DNA of 64,000 nt from Nitrospinaceae bacterium (GCA_021604505.1 BQJC01000002.1:705081-769080), one strand, 5' to 3'; counted from the stretch's first letter, positions 16,727 to 26,364 are shown. Notes: generated by a model from the letters alone, not told the origin. Numbers and translations: made by a program.

Positions 16727-18028
16727 ATGAAAGCGCCCTTTTACCAAATTCAATCGCCGGTACCTCAGACAAAAAAAGCCATCCTCGTGGGCGTCGAGTT
16801 GCCGCGAAACGGCTCCGCCCCCCTGACGGTTTCTTTTGAAGAACTGGAGGGGCTGGCCACCACCGCAAACTATCAGCCGATCGCCCGGCTTTCGCAAAAA
16901 CTTTCGTCTATCAACCCCAAAACTTTTTTGGGAAGCGGCAAGGTGGAAGAACTTCAACAGGCGGTCAAGCACCACCATCCGAATGCAGTCATTTTTGATG
17001 TCGAACTTTCACCCGGGCAAAACCGCAACCTGGAAAATATTTTTAAATGCCGGGTGATCGATCGGTCCTGGCTCATTCTTGAAATTTTCAATGACCACGC
17101 ACGCACCCGGGAAGCCAAAACCCAGGTTGAGTTGGCGCGCTTGAAATATGCGCTCCCCCGGCTGACCCGCATGTGGGGGCATCTATCCAGGCAGCGCGGC
17201 GGCATTGGTCTGAAAGACGTGGGTGAGACCCAGATCCAGTTGGACCGCCGGTTGATCAGAAACGAGATCACCAAGCTGGAGAGAAAACTGAAAGGGATCG
17301 ACAAGGAAAAAATAACCCAAAGGAAAGGCCGTAAAGGAATTTATCGTGTCGCTTTGGTGGGCTACACCAACGTCGGAAAATCAACCCTGATGAACCGCTT
17401 GACCGGGTCAGACACCTTGGTGGAAAACAAACTGTTTGCCACGCTGGACGCAACCATTCGTAAAATCAAAAAAAACTTCCCCTATCCGGTTCTTCTTGCG
17501 GATACCGTCGGCCTCATCGACAAACTGCCGCATGACCTGGTGGCGTCCTTCAAAAGCACGTTGGATGAAGTCCGCGAAGCCGACCTCCTGATCAAACTGG
17601 TTGACCTCAGTCACCCCGATTACCAAAAGCAGATGGAAACCGTTGACCAGGTGCTCAATGAACTGGGTGCTCAGGACATAGACTCGGTTCTGGTGTTCAA
17701 TAAGCTCGACCGCATCAGCGACCCGGAAATCCTGTCTATCGCCAACAATTTATACCCGCAAGCGGTTCTCATCTCGTGCAGGACGGGGGAAGGCATAGAA
17801 AACCTGCAAGAGGAGATCATTCGCTGTTATCAAAACAGGTTGACGCCGTACACTCTCAAAATGGATTATTCTAAAGCCGATCAGATTTCACAAATCCGCA
17901 AACAAGCCATCATCGTCAAGGAAGAGTACGAAGAAGACCAAATCGTTCTCAGCTTGAGATTACCGCCGGAAGGCAAAGCCCGGCTCAATAAATTACTGAA
18001 GAGGGAGTCCAAACCAGCCGCTCTGTGA
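16727..18028 (+). CDS. hflX: ribosome-associated GTPase HflX
   Basis: A 433-residue GTPase that binds the 50S subunit and helps rescue or split stalled ribosomes. The N-terminal HflX domain (residues 1-190) has SSINPKTFLGSGKVEEL, DVELSPGQNRNLE and the glycine-rich LSRQRGGIGLKDVGETQ. The G domain has G1 GYTNVGKST, G3 DTVGLI and G4 NKLD. Length matches the E. coli protein (426). A TATAAT (16708-16713) just upstream may be the -10 box, but no clear -35 or Shine-Dalgarno is seen. Convergent with the small exported protein (3 bases between stops). Confidence 0.95.
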   Translation: MKAPFYQIQSPVPQTKKAILVGVELPRNGSAPLTVSFEELEGLATTANYQPIARLSQKLSSINPKTFLGSGKVEELQQAVKHHHPNAVIFDVELSPGQNRNLENIFKCRVIDRSWLILEIFNDHARTREAKTQVELARLKYALPRLTRMWGHLSRQRGGIGLKDVGETQIQLDRRLIRNEITKLERKLKGIDKEKITQRKGRKGIYRVALVGYTNVGKSTLMNRLTGSDTLVENKLFATLDATIRKIKKNFPYPVLLADTVGLIDKLPHDLVASFKSTLDEVREADLLIKLVDLSHPDYQKQMETVDQVLNELGAQDIDSVLVFNKLDRISDPEILSIANNLYPQAVLISCRTGEGIENLQEEIIRCYQNRLTPYTLKMDYSKADQISQIRKQAIIVKEEYEEDQIVLSLRLPPEGKARLNKLLKRESKPAAL

Positions 18029-18031
18029 TCG

Positions 18032-18346
18032 TTATTCGGACTTCAATTCCGTAGCGACATAGAGACCTTTGTCGGTCACCACATAAGCTCCGCTGATTGC
18101 ATCGCCTTTTTTAATTTCCTCAAGACCCTTCCAGCCGGAAAGTATAGTTTTCTCATCAACGATTAGAGTGAAGCGCTTTTTTGTTTCTGGATCGATGACA
18201 GCCACCTTGTTTTTCTTCAAGATCACTTTCTTGACCTCACCGGAAAACGCCACGGCGTTGGGTTCTTCGGCATGAACTACCGAGACCGCCAGAAGAAAAA
18301 ATACTGCTATAAAAACAACTCGATTTAAACTCGTTACGAAAGACAT
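18032..18346 (-). CDS. small exported protein, OB-like
   Basis: A 104-residue periplasmic protein. ATG 18346 is chosen because GGAGG sits seven bases upstream; an upstream in-frame start at 18373 lacks a site. Signal peptide about residues 1-26 (VFIAVFFLLAVSVVHA). The mature 78 residues alternate beta strands (FSGEVKKVILKKNKVAVIDP, RFTLIVDEKT, DAISGAYVV), reminiscent of small OB-like or DUF5666-type domains. No family can be assigned firmly. Confidence 0.65.
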   Translation of the reverse strand: MSFVTSLNRVVFIAVFFLLAVSVVHAEEPNAVAFSGEVKKVILKKNKVAVIDPETKKRFTLIVDEKTILSGWKGLEEIKKGDAISGAYVVTDKGLYVATELKSE

Positions 18347-18420
18347 AAAACCTCCAGGAAAAATCCCGTTCAACCAAGGGAAGTCTCAAAAGAAAATCGT
18401 TCTTGTAAAAATTGAAAAGA

Positions 18421-20592
18421 TTAAAGAGGAATCAGTTTAGCATGTTTGACGGCAATTTTTTTCTTGCCGTGTGGCCGCTTGAAAAAAATTTCCAGTTTCA
18501 AATCGTCCTCATTGCCTGCCCGGTTCATCACCACTCCGGTGCCAAAGGCGGGATGCAGGAGTTTGGAGCCGATGGAATAAGGCTGATCGGCTGGAACCGC
18601 TTTGGATTGTGAGCGTATGGCATAAGAAGGAGCCGACGGGGAGGATGCGGAAAAGCCCTCAGATTCCGATGAGGTTTCCTTTTCCAGAATATCGGGGGGA
18701 ATGGAAAGCAAAAACTGCGAGGGGGAGTAATTAAATATGCTTCCGTAGATTTTGCGTCGTCGGGCATTGCTGACAAACAGCATTTCTTTTGCCCGGGTGA
18801 ACCCCACATAGCAGAGCCGCCGTTCTTCTTCATATTCAGCGGGGTCCGACATGGAACTGCTGTGCGGAAGAAGCCCGTCTTCCATGCCGATGATGAATAC
18901 GGCGTTGAACTCGAGTCCTTTGCAGGTGTGAAGCGTCATGAGCGGCAGAACACCACGGGAATCTTCGAGAGAATCGATATCGGCAATCAAAGCGGTGGAG
19001 TCCAGAAACTCCTGCAGGGTCTGACCTTCTTTTTCCATGGATTGTTCCACAGCCGAACACAATTCCTGCAGGTTTTCCTGCCGGCTCCGGCTTTCAACCG
19101 TATTCTCCTTTTCCAGCATGGCCTCATACCCTGAGCGCACAATGATATCCCGCAACACTTCAAGGGGCGATCCGTTCTGGTACAGGTTCGTGAACGTGTC
19201 CATCATATTCACGAAACCGGCGATTTTTTTCGCGACCGCCGCCGAAAGCAGCCCCTTGGCTTCCATCTGCCGCAAGCCCTCCATGAGGGAAATTTTTGAT
19301 TGTTCGCAAAAAGCCTCGATCTTGTCCAGCGAGGTTTTGCCGATCCCCCGGGCCGGAAGATTGATGATGCGTTTCAGGGACACGGAATCCTCAGGGTTCA
19401 GCACCACCCGCAAATAGGAAAGAATGTCCTTGACCTCTTTTCTGGCATAGAACTTCAATCCGCCGAACACCTGATGCTGGATGTTTTCCCGGCGCAGAGC
19501 GTCTTCGATCACGCGCGACTGCGCATTGGTGCGGTACAGGACCGCCATGTCGTTGAACGAGATATTTTTCTCGCGGTTCAGCCGGAGAATGCGTTGGCAG
19601 ACATTTCTCGCTTCGTCACCCTCGTCCTGGGCACGGTAGTAAACAATCGGAGCGCCTTCGCCATTTTTCGTCCACAAGGTTTTGGGTTTGCGGTTGAGAT
19701 TTTCCTTGACCACCTCACCCGCCGCCTTGAGGATATTCTGCGTCGAGCGGTAGTTTTCTTCCAGTTTGATCACTGTGGTTCCAGGGTAATCTTTTTCAAA
19801 ATGCAAAAGGTTTTCCAGATTGGCCCCGCGCCACCGGTAAATGCTTTGATCGTCGTCTCCCACCACGCAGACATTGCGGTGTTTTCTGGATAGAAGTTTG
19901 AGCAACTGGTACTGAGTGCGGTTGGTGTCCTGAAATTCATCCACCAGAATGTATTGAAACCGTTCGTTATAGAGATCGGAAGCTTCCGCCGAGTCCCGTA
20001 AAAGACGAACAGCCCACATGAGAAGATCGTCAAAATCGAGCGCGTTGTTTTTCTGCAACGCTTCCTGATACGCCACATAGACTTCCGCGGCTTTCAACTT
20101 GTTGCCAAAGGGAAGGGAATCGCGGTCCACGTCCTTAGGAAAAAGAAAATCGTTTTTGAACCCGCTGATGTGGTTGAGAATGGACTTCGGCGGAAACGCC
20201 TCGGCATTCACCGCCATCTTTTTCATGCATTGCTTGATGAGAGACAACTGGTCCTGCGAATCATAAATCACGAAGTCTCCGGGAAAACCCAGAGTTGAAA
20301 TATGCCGTCGCAAAATTCTGAGGCAGAAGGAGTGAAAGGTGCTGATCCACGGCGAAGAATCGGTGTGTCCTAAAATTTTACGGACTCTCTCTTTCATCTC
20401 AGCCGCGGCTTTATTGGTGAACGTGATCGCCAGAATACGTTCCGGGGCGATGCCTGATTCCTTCACCAGGTGCGCGATGCGGGTGGTGATCACCCGTGTT
20501 TTTCCGGAGCCTGCGCCGGCGACCACAATGAGGGGGCCATCTGAATGAAGGACGGATTGTAATTGTTGAGGGTTCAGTGAATCGGTAAGCAT
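18421..20592 (-). CDS. UvrD/PcrA/Rep superfamily 1A DNA helicase
   Basis: A 723-residue 3'-5' SF1A helicase acting in repair and in removing proteins from DNA. Motifs in order: Q motif LNPQQLQSVL, motif [12 protein letters not shown], Ia TFTNKAAAEMKERV, II VDEFQDTN, III GDDDQSIYRWRGA, IV YRTNAQSR, V TLHTCKGLEF, VI YVGFTRAKE. The C-terminal tail (GSKLLHPAFGTGVV) matches the PcrA/UvrD Tudor-like domain that contacts RNA polymerase, so PcrA/UvrD is preferred over Rep. Its leader carries the structured element at 20676-20749. A second, truncated Rep-type gene lies at 62601. Confidence 0.92.
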   Translation of the reverse strand: MLTDSLNPQQLQSVLHSDGPLIVVAGAGSGKTRVITTRIAHLVKESGIAPERILAITFTNKAAAEMKERVRKILGHTDSSPWISTFHSFCLRILRRHISTLGFPGDFVIYDSQDQLSLIKQCMKKMAVNAEAFPPKSILNHISGFKNDFLFPKDVDRDSLPFGNKLKAAEVYVAYQEALQKNNALDFDDLLMWAVRLLRDSAEASDLYNERFQYILVDEFQDTNRTQYQLLKLLSRKHRNVCVVGDDDQSIYRWRGANLENLLHFEKDYPGTTVIKLEENYRSTQNILKAAGEVVKENLNRKPKTLWTKNGEGAPIVYYRAQDEGDEARNVCQRILRLNREKNISFNDMAVLYRTNAQSRVIEDALRRENIQHQVFGGLKFYARKEVKDILSYLRVVLNPEDSVSLKRIINLPARGIGKTSLDKIEAFCEQSKISLMEGLRQMEAKGLLSAAVAKKIAGFVNMMDTFTNLYQNGSPLEVLRDIIVRSGYEAMLEKENTVESRSRQENLQELCSAVEQSMEKEGQTLQEFLDSTALIADIDSLEDSRGVLPLMTLHTCKGLEFNAVFIIGMEDGLLPHSSSMSDPAEYEEERRLCYVGFTRAKEMLFVSNARRRKIYGSIFNYSPSQFLLSIPPDILEKETSSESEGFSASSPSAPSYAIRSQSKAVPADQPYSIGSKLLHPAFGTGVVMNRAGNEDDLKLEIFFKRPHGKKKIAVKHAKLIPL

Positions 20593-20675
20593 GGAAGAAT
20601 AATACGGAGTTTAATAAAAAATGGAAGCGTAAAATTAAATAATGCCGCCTTACAAAAGCGGGATTTTATATGCGC

Positions 20676-20749
20676 CGGGGATAGGACCCCGTAACCCAAC
20701 CTGTCACCGTGCGGTTCTCCTGCAAGGAGGCGAAGATTGGGCCGCGGGG
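20676..20749 (-). promoter_or_regulatory. structured leader with two exclusive pairings, upstream of the helicase gene
   Basis: The 190 bases between the protease stop and the helicase start contain nested complementarity. CCCCG (20687-20691) can pair with CGGGG at 20745-20749, enclosing CCCAA/TTGGG (20695-20699 with 20737-20741) and a CTCCT-GCA-AGGAG hairpin (20717-20729). It can instead pair with CGGGG at 20676-20680. Mutually exclusive stems of this kind are typical of a cis-regulatory RNA or small RNA. I could not match a known riboswitch, SRP or 6S consensus. The strand is inferred from the flanking genes. Confidence 0.35.
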
Positions 20750-20781
20750 AAACTATTTATTTCTTCCAAACAATCGTATGC

Positions 20782-21909
20782 CTAACTTTCAACGGAGTCG
20801 GGAATTTTTTCCAGCTCCACGTCAATCGTCATCTGTTTGCCCTTGCGAACGAGAACGACGGGCATTTTTTTTCCTGCAGGCGCGTGCGCGACCCATTTGG
20901 GAAGTTCGCGCGAGCTTTTGATCGCATGCCCGTCGAATCCCGTGATGACATCATTGGATTCGATTCCCGCTAAGGAAGCAGGACTGCCTGCCATCACTTC
21001 CGTTACCAGAGAACCTTGATCCACAGACAGATTCAAAGACTCTTTGGCGTCCAGAGTGATGTCCTGCACAGTAACACCCAGCCAGCTGCGAACCACCCGG
21101 CCCGTTTCCTTAAGCTGCGGAAGCAGTTGCTTCACCAGATCGATGGGTAATGAAAACCCCAGTCCCTGACCCTGAGAGAGAATGGCGGTGTTTATGCCGA
21201 TCACCTCCCCCTTCATGTTGATCAATGGACCCCCGGAGTTTCCAGGGTTGATCGGGGCGTCGGTCTGAATGAAATCGTCAAACGGGCTTGTTCCCAGAGA
21301 CCGGCCCTTGCCGCTGACAATCCCCGCGGTGACCGTCAAGTCGAGGCCGAAAGGACTGCCGATGGCCATCACCCATTCACCCGGTTTCAGTTTTTCGGAA
21401 CTGCCCAGTGGAAGCACCGGTAAGTCGTATCCTGCATCGATCTTGATGAGGGCAATATCCGTTTCGGGATCGATGCCCACGGGTTTACCGCGAAACAGTT
21501 TTCCATCCGACAAAGTCACTTGCACGGCATCGGAACCCTGCACCACATGGGAATTGGTTAAAATATAACCCTCCTTGTGAATGATAAATCCAGAGCCCGC
21601 TCCTCTCGGCAGGAATTCCTCCGAAGGCCGCGGCCCATAATTCCTGAAGGGTCCCCAGGGATAGTTTCTATTGAAACTGCGGTTGATCATTTGCAGGGAA
21701 CGGATGTTGACCACCGCAGGGCTTAATTTTTCAGCCAATTTACTGAGCAGATCCCCGCCGGGGACAACAGGTGTAACGGTTTCCGTTTTCTGCGTCCACA
21801 ATGTACCTGTCGTTTCCTGAAAGGCGGCGACACTCGCTGCCAATAAAAACAACAGGCCTCCAGCCAGAACAATTGCAACCAGGCGATTCAAAAATTTCAT
21901 CTTTCTCAT
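20782..21909 (-). CDS. DegP/DegS-like serine protease (HtrA family)
   Basis: A 375-residue envelope protease of the trypsin fold. N-terminal signal anchor about residues 7-30 (LVAIVLAGGLLFLLAASVAA). Catalytic triad His121 (TNSHVV), Asp151 (TDIALI), Ser225 (GNSGGP). One C-terminal PDZ domain (residues 285-370; SWLGVTVQDI, AGIESNDVITGFDG). One PDZ and an uncleaved-looking anchor resemble DegS, but the glycine-rich linker after the anchor fits general DegQ/HtrA quality control. GAAGGA precedes ATG 21909 by eight bases. Expected to degrade or refold damaged periplasmic proteins. Confidence 0.92.
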   Translation of the reverse strand: MRKMKFLNRLVAIVLAGGLLFLLAASVAAFQETTGTLWTQKTETVTPVVPGGDLLSKLAEKLSPAVVNIRSLQMINRSFNRNYPWGPFRNYGPRPSEEFLPRGAGSGFIIHKEGYILTNSHVVQGSDAVQVTLSDGKLFRGKPVGIDPETDIALIKIDAGYDLPVLPLGSSEKLKPGEWVMAIGSPFGLDLTVTAGIVSGKGRSLGTSPFDDFIQTDAPINPGNSGGPLINMKGEVIGINTAILSQGQGLGFSLPIDLVKQLLPQLKETGRVVRSWLGVTVQDITLDAKESLNLSVDQGSLVTEVMAGSPASLAGIESNDVITGFDGHAIKSSRELPKWVAHAPAGKKMPVVLVRKGKQMTIDVELEKIPDSVES

Positions 21910-22070
21910 TTTAAGGTTCCTTCTCTCGATTAAAGATGGGTTCCATTCAAGATTAAGAAAAACAAAATTGATTTTTGATTAATTCAGGATTAAAAATTTT
22001 TAATAAGATAAACAGGTTGAGGAAGGGATCTTACAAAAAGCTGCGCGGTCAGAGAGAGGGTGTTAGAAAG

Positions 22071-23009
22071 TCAAACCAGGTTTTCCCACACCACGGCGGC
22101 CAGGGCCTCAATGAATGCGGGGGACAGGTTCATGGATTCTGTCCGGTAAAGGTCGAGTTTGCGCTCTCTGGCGTACGCTTTGAAATCGATATCGATGTCG
22201 TAAAGAATTTCGATATGATCGGAAACAAAACCCACCGGGACCACAAGGACGGTTCGTGCGCCGTAACGGGCAATTTTATCGAGGACCGATTCCACTGGCG
22301 GTCCCAACCACGGTACCGGGATCATCCCCTGGCTCTGGTAAGCCATATGCCAATGGGTGGGTTGCACCCGGTCCACGATTTTGCGCACGGTTTTTTCATA
22401 TTCTTCGGCATAGGGGTCGCCTTCGTCCAAAGAGGATGCGGGTATGCTGTGCACGGTGAATATGGTGTGAATTTGGTTTTTACCTTGTTTTTTTAATGAC
22501 TCAATGGCCTGTTCGTACTTTTCGACGAAGGCATCCGTCAGGCAGGGATGGTCGCACCAGCTGGAGATGGTGTGAACCTGCAAATCTTTTGCCTCACATT
22601 CCTGTAACGCCTCGTTAAACGATTTGAAATAACGCTCGGTGCTCCATTTGCTGTATTGCGGGGCGAGGCAGATGGCGTAAACTTTTTTGATACCATCGTC
22701 CACCATCTGTTTGACAACGTCCCGGATGTAGGGACTCCAACTGCGCATGCCAAAATAAACTTTGAAGGCGTTTTTACCATCCTGATTGATAAAGTTTTCC
22801 AGGGCTTCGGCCTGCCCGCGGGTGATTTCAAGCAATGGCGAACTGCCGCCGATGGCCTGGTAACGCTCGCGGATCAATTGGATCACTTCCGGCGTGGAGT
22901 CTTTTCCGCCGCGGATATTTTTCAAATAAAGGGGGATGTCGTCCACAGAGGTCGGCGCCCCGTGTGCCATCAAAAATATTGCAGTGGTTGGTGACGAGCC
23001 GTCATGCAT
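22071..23009 (-). CDS. hemH: ferrochelatase
   Basis: A 312-residue ferrochelatase that inserts Fe2+ into a porphyrin at the end of haem synthesis. N-terminal FLMAHGAPTSVDDI, IGGSSPLLEIT, the catalytic His in FTVHSIPAS, YQSQG and PWLGP motifs, and a C-terminal GFVSDHIEILYDIDI with the conserved Glu. Its start (ATG 23009) overlaps the hemE stop by 8 bases, so the two are translationally coupled. Whether the substrate is protoporphyrin IX or coproporphyrin III cannot be told; the distant HemY-type oxidase (40508) would suit either route. Confidence 0.93.
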   Translation of the reverse strand: MHDGSSPTTAIFLMAHGAPTSVDDIPLYLKNIRGGKDSTPEVIQLIRERYQAIGGSSPLLEITRGQAEALENFINQDGKNAFKVYFGMRSWSPYIRDVVKQMVDDGIKKVYAICLAPQYSKWSTERYFKSFNEALQECEAKDLQVHTISSWCDHPCLTDAFVEKYEQAIESLKKQGKNQIHTIFTVHSIPASSLDEGDPYAEEYEKTVRKIVDRVQPTHWHMAYQSQGMIPVPWLGPPVESVLDKIARYGARTVLVVPVGFVSDHIEILYDIDIDFKAYARERKLDLYRTESMNLSPAFIEALAAVVWENLV

Positions 23010-24054
23010 GACGGTATTCGTGCACCATATCGCAGACGGCTTTTACGTGATCTACAGGAGTGTGTTGTAGTATCCCGTGTCCCAGATTGAAAATATGGCC
23101 GGGCCGGCCTTGGGCGCGGCGCATGATGTCGTGCACCCGCTCTTTAATAACCGGGAGAGGTGCGAATAAAATCACCGGATCGAGATTGCCCTGAATCGGC
23201 TGATCATGGCCCACCTGTTGCCACGCATCGTCGAGATTGATGCGCCAGTCAAAACTGATCACGTCGCCTCCGGCTTGCGCCACCCGGTCCAGCATGGTGG
23301 ACGTGCCGGTGCTGAAATTGATGATCGGGACACCGGTGTCCTTCACGCCTTCAATCACCCGCTTGGTGTAGGGCAGGACATAGCGGGTGTAGTCTTCCGG
23401 GCTGAGGCACCCCACCCAGCTGTCAAATATCTGCAAGGCCTGGGCGCCGGCCTTCACCTGCATTTTTAAATAATCGATGAGGGTGGTGCAGACCTTGTCC
23501 ATCAATCGTTCCCACAGGTCCGGAGCTTCAAACATCATCATTTTAGTGGTGGTGAAGTCTCGTGATTTTCCGCCTTCAACCATATAACTGCAAAGCGTGA
23601 AGGGCGCTCCGGCAAACCCTATAAGAGGAATTTTTCCGGAAATTTCACTGCGCACCATGCGGATGGCGTCGCCGACAAAGCCCAGTTGCTCCTCAGCATT
23701 CACGGGAAGGAGTTTTTCCACGTCCTTCGCATCTCTTACGGGGCGGGGGATCGACGGCCCGTCTCCGACGACGAACTCCAGTCCCGTTCCCATCGGTTCA
23801 AGGGGAAGAAGAATATCCGCGAAAATGATGGCGGCGTCGATATCGAGAGCGTTCACCGGTTGCAGGGTCACCTGCGTGGCCAGTTCCGGGGTTTTACACA
23901 TTTCCAGAAAAGTATATTTTTCTTTGAGATCGCGGTAGGCCTTCATATAACGTCCCGCCTGACGCATGAACCATACCGGGGTGGCGTCCACCGGTTCGCC
24001 GCCGCATGCTTTTAAAAATCGAAAATCCTTGTTTTCACTCATGGTTGCTTTCAT
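23002..24054 (-). CDS. hemE: uroporphyrinogen decarboxylase
   Basis: A 350-residue enzyme that converts uroporphyrinogen III to coproporphyrinogen III. N-terminal family signature PVWFMRQAGRYM, then FADILLPLEPMG, IGFAGAPFTLCSYM, IFDSWVGCLSPEDY and the C-terminal GHGILQHTPVDHV. Start ATG 24054 (a second ATG at 24042 is possible); no clear ribosome site for either. First gene of the hemE-hemH pair, separated from queG by about 65 bases. Confidence 0.96.
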   Translation of the reverse strand: MKATMSENKDFRFLKACGGEPVDATPVWFMRQAGRYMKAYRDLKEKYTFLEMCKTPELATQVTLQPVNALDIDAAIIFADILLPLEPMGTGLEFVVGDGPSIPRPVRDAKDVEKLLPVNAEEQLGFVGDAIRMVRSEISGKIPLIGFAGAPFTLCSYMVEGGKSRDFTTTKMMMFEAPDLWERLMDKVCTTLIDYLKMQVKAGAQALQIFDSWVGCLSPEDYTRYVLPYTKRVIEGVKDTGVPIINFSTGTSTMLDRVAQAGGDVISFDWRINLDDAWQQVGHDQPIQGNLDPVILFAPLPVIKERVHDIMRRAQGRPGHIFNLGHGILQHTPVDHVKAVCDMVHEYRHA

Positions 24055-24118
24055 TTTTAGGGGTTGAATGCCGTTGATTATAAACTCCGGGAAGCGGGTT
24101 TTTCAATGGGTATATTTG

Positions 24119-25279
24119 CTAGGAAGTGAAATAAGAATCCGAAGCGCGGGGAATCGTTTTTTCAATGTTCCGAATTTCCGTCAAAACCATTTCGTCGCGT
24201 TCTTCCGCAAGGTTTTCCTTAAGAACGGGGTGGACTTTCGCCTTTAACAGCTGTCCCAGCGCCCAAACCGCGTGTGCGCGTATGAGAGGTTCCTTGTCGC
24301 TGAGAACCTCTATCAAAGGAGAAACCGCATCGGGGTTACCGGAATTTCCGAGAGCCACCGCGACGTTGCGCAACAATCCCCGGCGTTTGATGCGCTTAAC
24401 GGGGCTTTTTTTAAACCGGCGGCTGAAATCGTCTCCATCCAGGCGGATCAAATCGATGAGGCGGCGCACGCCGTCCCGTTCGTGAAAGGCTTCGTCCGCG
24501 GTCTTTACCGCGTATGAATTCCACGGGCAAACGATCTGGCAATCGTCGCAACCGTAAATCCGGTTTCCGATGGCTTGCCGGAATTCCAAAGGGATCACCC
24601 CCTTGAGTTCGATGGTCAGATAGGAAATGCAGCGCCTGGAGTCCAGAACATAGGGCGCGACGATGGCCTGCGTGGGGCAGATATCGATGCAATCTTTACA
24701 GGTGCCACAACGGTCTTCAGCCTCTTTGTTTACAGGAAGCCGGATGTCGGTCAGAATTTCGGAAAGAAAATACCAGGAGCCGATGCCTTCTGAGATCAGG
24801 TTGGTGTGCTTGCCCACCCAGCCGATGCCGGCTTTCTGGGCCAGGGGTTTTTCGAGCACCGGACCGGTGTCAACATAAACTTTGGTGTGGCAGTCGTCAA
24901 ATTCCTGATGGATTATTTCTTCAAGCCGTTTCAGCCGGGGAATCAAAACCTCATGGTAGTCGTCGTTGAGCGCGTAAAGCGAGATATCTCCCTGGTCGGT
25001 GTCGTCCAAAAAGGTCATGTCTTTTGCCTGCGGGAAATAATTCGTCCGCAAACAGATCACGCTCTGCACTCCGGTAAGCACCTTATCCAAATCCGCCCGT
25101 TTTTCCGCCCAGCGGCCCATATAACCCATCTCTCCGTCATATTGTCGGACGAGCCAGCTCTTAAAATGCGCCACCGCTTCGGGAGTATCAGGCCGGGTGA
25201 TGCCGAAGCCGTCAAACCCGAGGTTTCTGGACGCGTTCTCAATCGTCCTCACTTTTTCCTGCAATCCGGTAGAATCCAT
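24119..25279 (-). CDS. queG: epoxyqueuosine reductase QueG
   Basis: A 386-residue cobalamin- and iron-sulphur-dependent enzyme for the last step of queuosine synthesis in tRNA. N-terminal B12-binding domain (DGFGITRPD, YVDTGPVLEKPLAQKAG). Two [4Fe-4S] motifs: CGTCKDCIDICPT and CDDCQIVCPWN; CISYLTIELKG lies between them. The last 100 residues form HEAT-like repeats (NPDAVSPLIEVLSDKEPLIRA), as in the longer QueG proteins. Other queuosine genes are not in the window. It is divergent from the deacetylase-like gene. Confidence 0.95.
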   Translation of the reverse strand: MDSTGLQEKVRTIENASRNLGFDGFGITRPDTPEAVAHFKSWLVRQYDGEMGYMGRWAEKRADLDKVLTGVQSVICLRTNYFPQAKDMTFLDDTDQGDISLYALNDDYHEVLIPRLKRLEEIIHQEFDDCHTKVYVDTGPVLEKPLAQKAGIGWVGKHTNLISEGIGSWYFLSEILTDIRLPVNKEAEDRCGTCKDCIDICPTQAIVAPYVLDSRRCISYLTIELKGVIPLEFRQAIGNRIYGCDDCQIVCPWNSYAVKTADEAFHERDGVRRLIDLIRLDGDDFSRRFKKSPVKRIKRRGLLRNVAVALGNSGNPDAVSPLIEVLSDKEPLIRAHAVWALGQLLKAKVHPVLKENLAEERDEMVLTEIRNIEKTIPRASDSYFTS

Positions 25280-25390
25280 TTCAGCCGCTATTGTTCAAAA
25301 TTTTTTATTCTGATATTCTCTCACCAAACAAAATACAAACAAAGAACAACCTGTTCGATCAGGAAATTTCTAATATTGAGAGTGGCCGCC

Positions 25391-26326
25391 ATGGGGAAAA
25401 CCAGTTTTATATACAACCCGCTTTATCTGAAACACGAGACCGATCCGCACCCGGAAACGCCAAGAAGGCTGGAAGCCATTTATGGCAAAATCCAGAGTTC
25501 GGAAATTTCCTCGCAGTTGATTTTTACCGAGCCCCGGCAGGCGGCGCCCGAGCAAATCGCCATGAACCACAGTGCCGGTTACATCGACCAGGTGAAGGCC
25601 TCCTGTGAGCAGGGAGTGCGAAATCTGGATGCCGACACCGTCATCAGCCAAAATTCTTACGATGCCGCGGTTCTGGCCGCAGGCGCTGGGTTGACGGCGG
25701 TGGATATGGTTCTCGATGGAGAGGCGGACAACGTATTTTGCGCCGTGCGTCCTCCCGGCCATCATGCGGAACAAAACCGCGCCATGGGTTTTTGCCTTTT
25801 TAACAACGTCGCTGTCGCCGCCCGCTATGCGATCCGGGAGAGGGATCTCAACCGGGTGTTTATTTTCGACTGGGACGTGCATCACGGCAACGGCACCCAG
25901 CATTCCTTCTACTCCGATTCGGCAGTGTATTATTCCAGTGCCCATCAGTTCCCGTTTTACCCCGGAACCGGGGACAAAGACGAAACCGGGTCCGGCGATG
26001 GATTGGGGACCACCCTCAATTTTCCTCTGAGAGCGTATTCCGGCGATGCGGACTATCTGGCTTTGGTTGAAAATCAACTCATCCCGGAGATGATTAAATT
26101 CAAGCCCGATTTGATCATCATTTCTGCGGGCTTTGACGCCCATACAGGCGATCCACTGGCTAACATGGAAGTCACTACGGAAGGTTTTGGTAAAATGACA
26201 GAACTGATCAAGAACGCCGCTCAGGAAATTTGCCAGGGCCGTTTGATCTCCATGCTGGAAGGCGGGTACAATCTCGAGGAATTGAGCGATTCGGTTCACA
26301 ACCATTTGATATCCTTATTGAAATAG
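25391..26326 (+). CDS. histone deacetylase-family (AcuC-like) protein
   Basis: A 311-residue zinc hydrolase of the arginase/deacetylase fold. Motifs: RPPGHHAE (catalytic tandem His), GFCLFNNVAVAA, the zinc site DWDVHHGNGTQ (Asp and His) and SAGFDAHTGDP (second zinc Asp). C-terminal MLEGGYNL holds the conserved Gly-Gly-Tyr. Bacterial members deacetylate polyamines or proteins such as acetyl-CoA synthetase. The reading frame stays open far upstream, antisense to queG, but similarity begins at ATG 25391 (FIYNPLYLKHETDPHPE), which is therefore chosen. ClpC starts 38 bases later. Confidence 0.9.
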   Translation: MGKTSFIYNPLYLKHETDPHPETPRRLEAIYGKIQSSEISSQLIFTEPRQAAPEQIAMNHSAGYIDQVKASCEQGVRNLDADTVISQNSYDAAVLAAGAGLTAVDMVLDGEADNVFCAVRPPGHHAEQNRAMGFCLFNNVAVAARYAIRERDLNRVFIFDWDVHHGNGTQHSFYSDSAVYYSSAHQFPFYPGTGDKDETGSGDGLGTTLNFPLRAYSGDADYLALVENQLIPEMIKFKPDLIIISAGFDAHTGDPLANMEVTTEGFGKMTELIKNAAQEICQGRLISMLEGGYNLEELSDSVHNHLISLLK

Positions 26327-26364
26327 CCGGTGATGCATTCGCCGCTTTTGTAACATCCAAAACC

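Noticed and set aside
20641..20781. SRP (4.5S) or 6S RNA
   Set aside because: The conserved SRP apical sequence (GGAAGGnAGCA type) is absent and no 6S-like long hairpin with central bubble can be drawn; only unnamed local structure remains.
24806..25390. N-terminal extension of the deacetylase-like frame by about 195 codons
   Set aside because: It is antisense to queG, resembles no protein, and family similarity starts at 25391.
26230..26364. Upstream TTG start for ClpC
   Set aside because: It would overlap the deacetylase gene; the ClpC N domain begins at the ATG at 26365.
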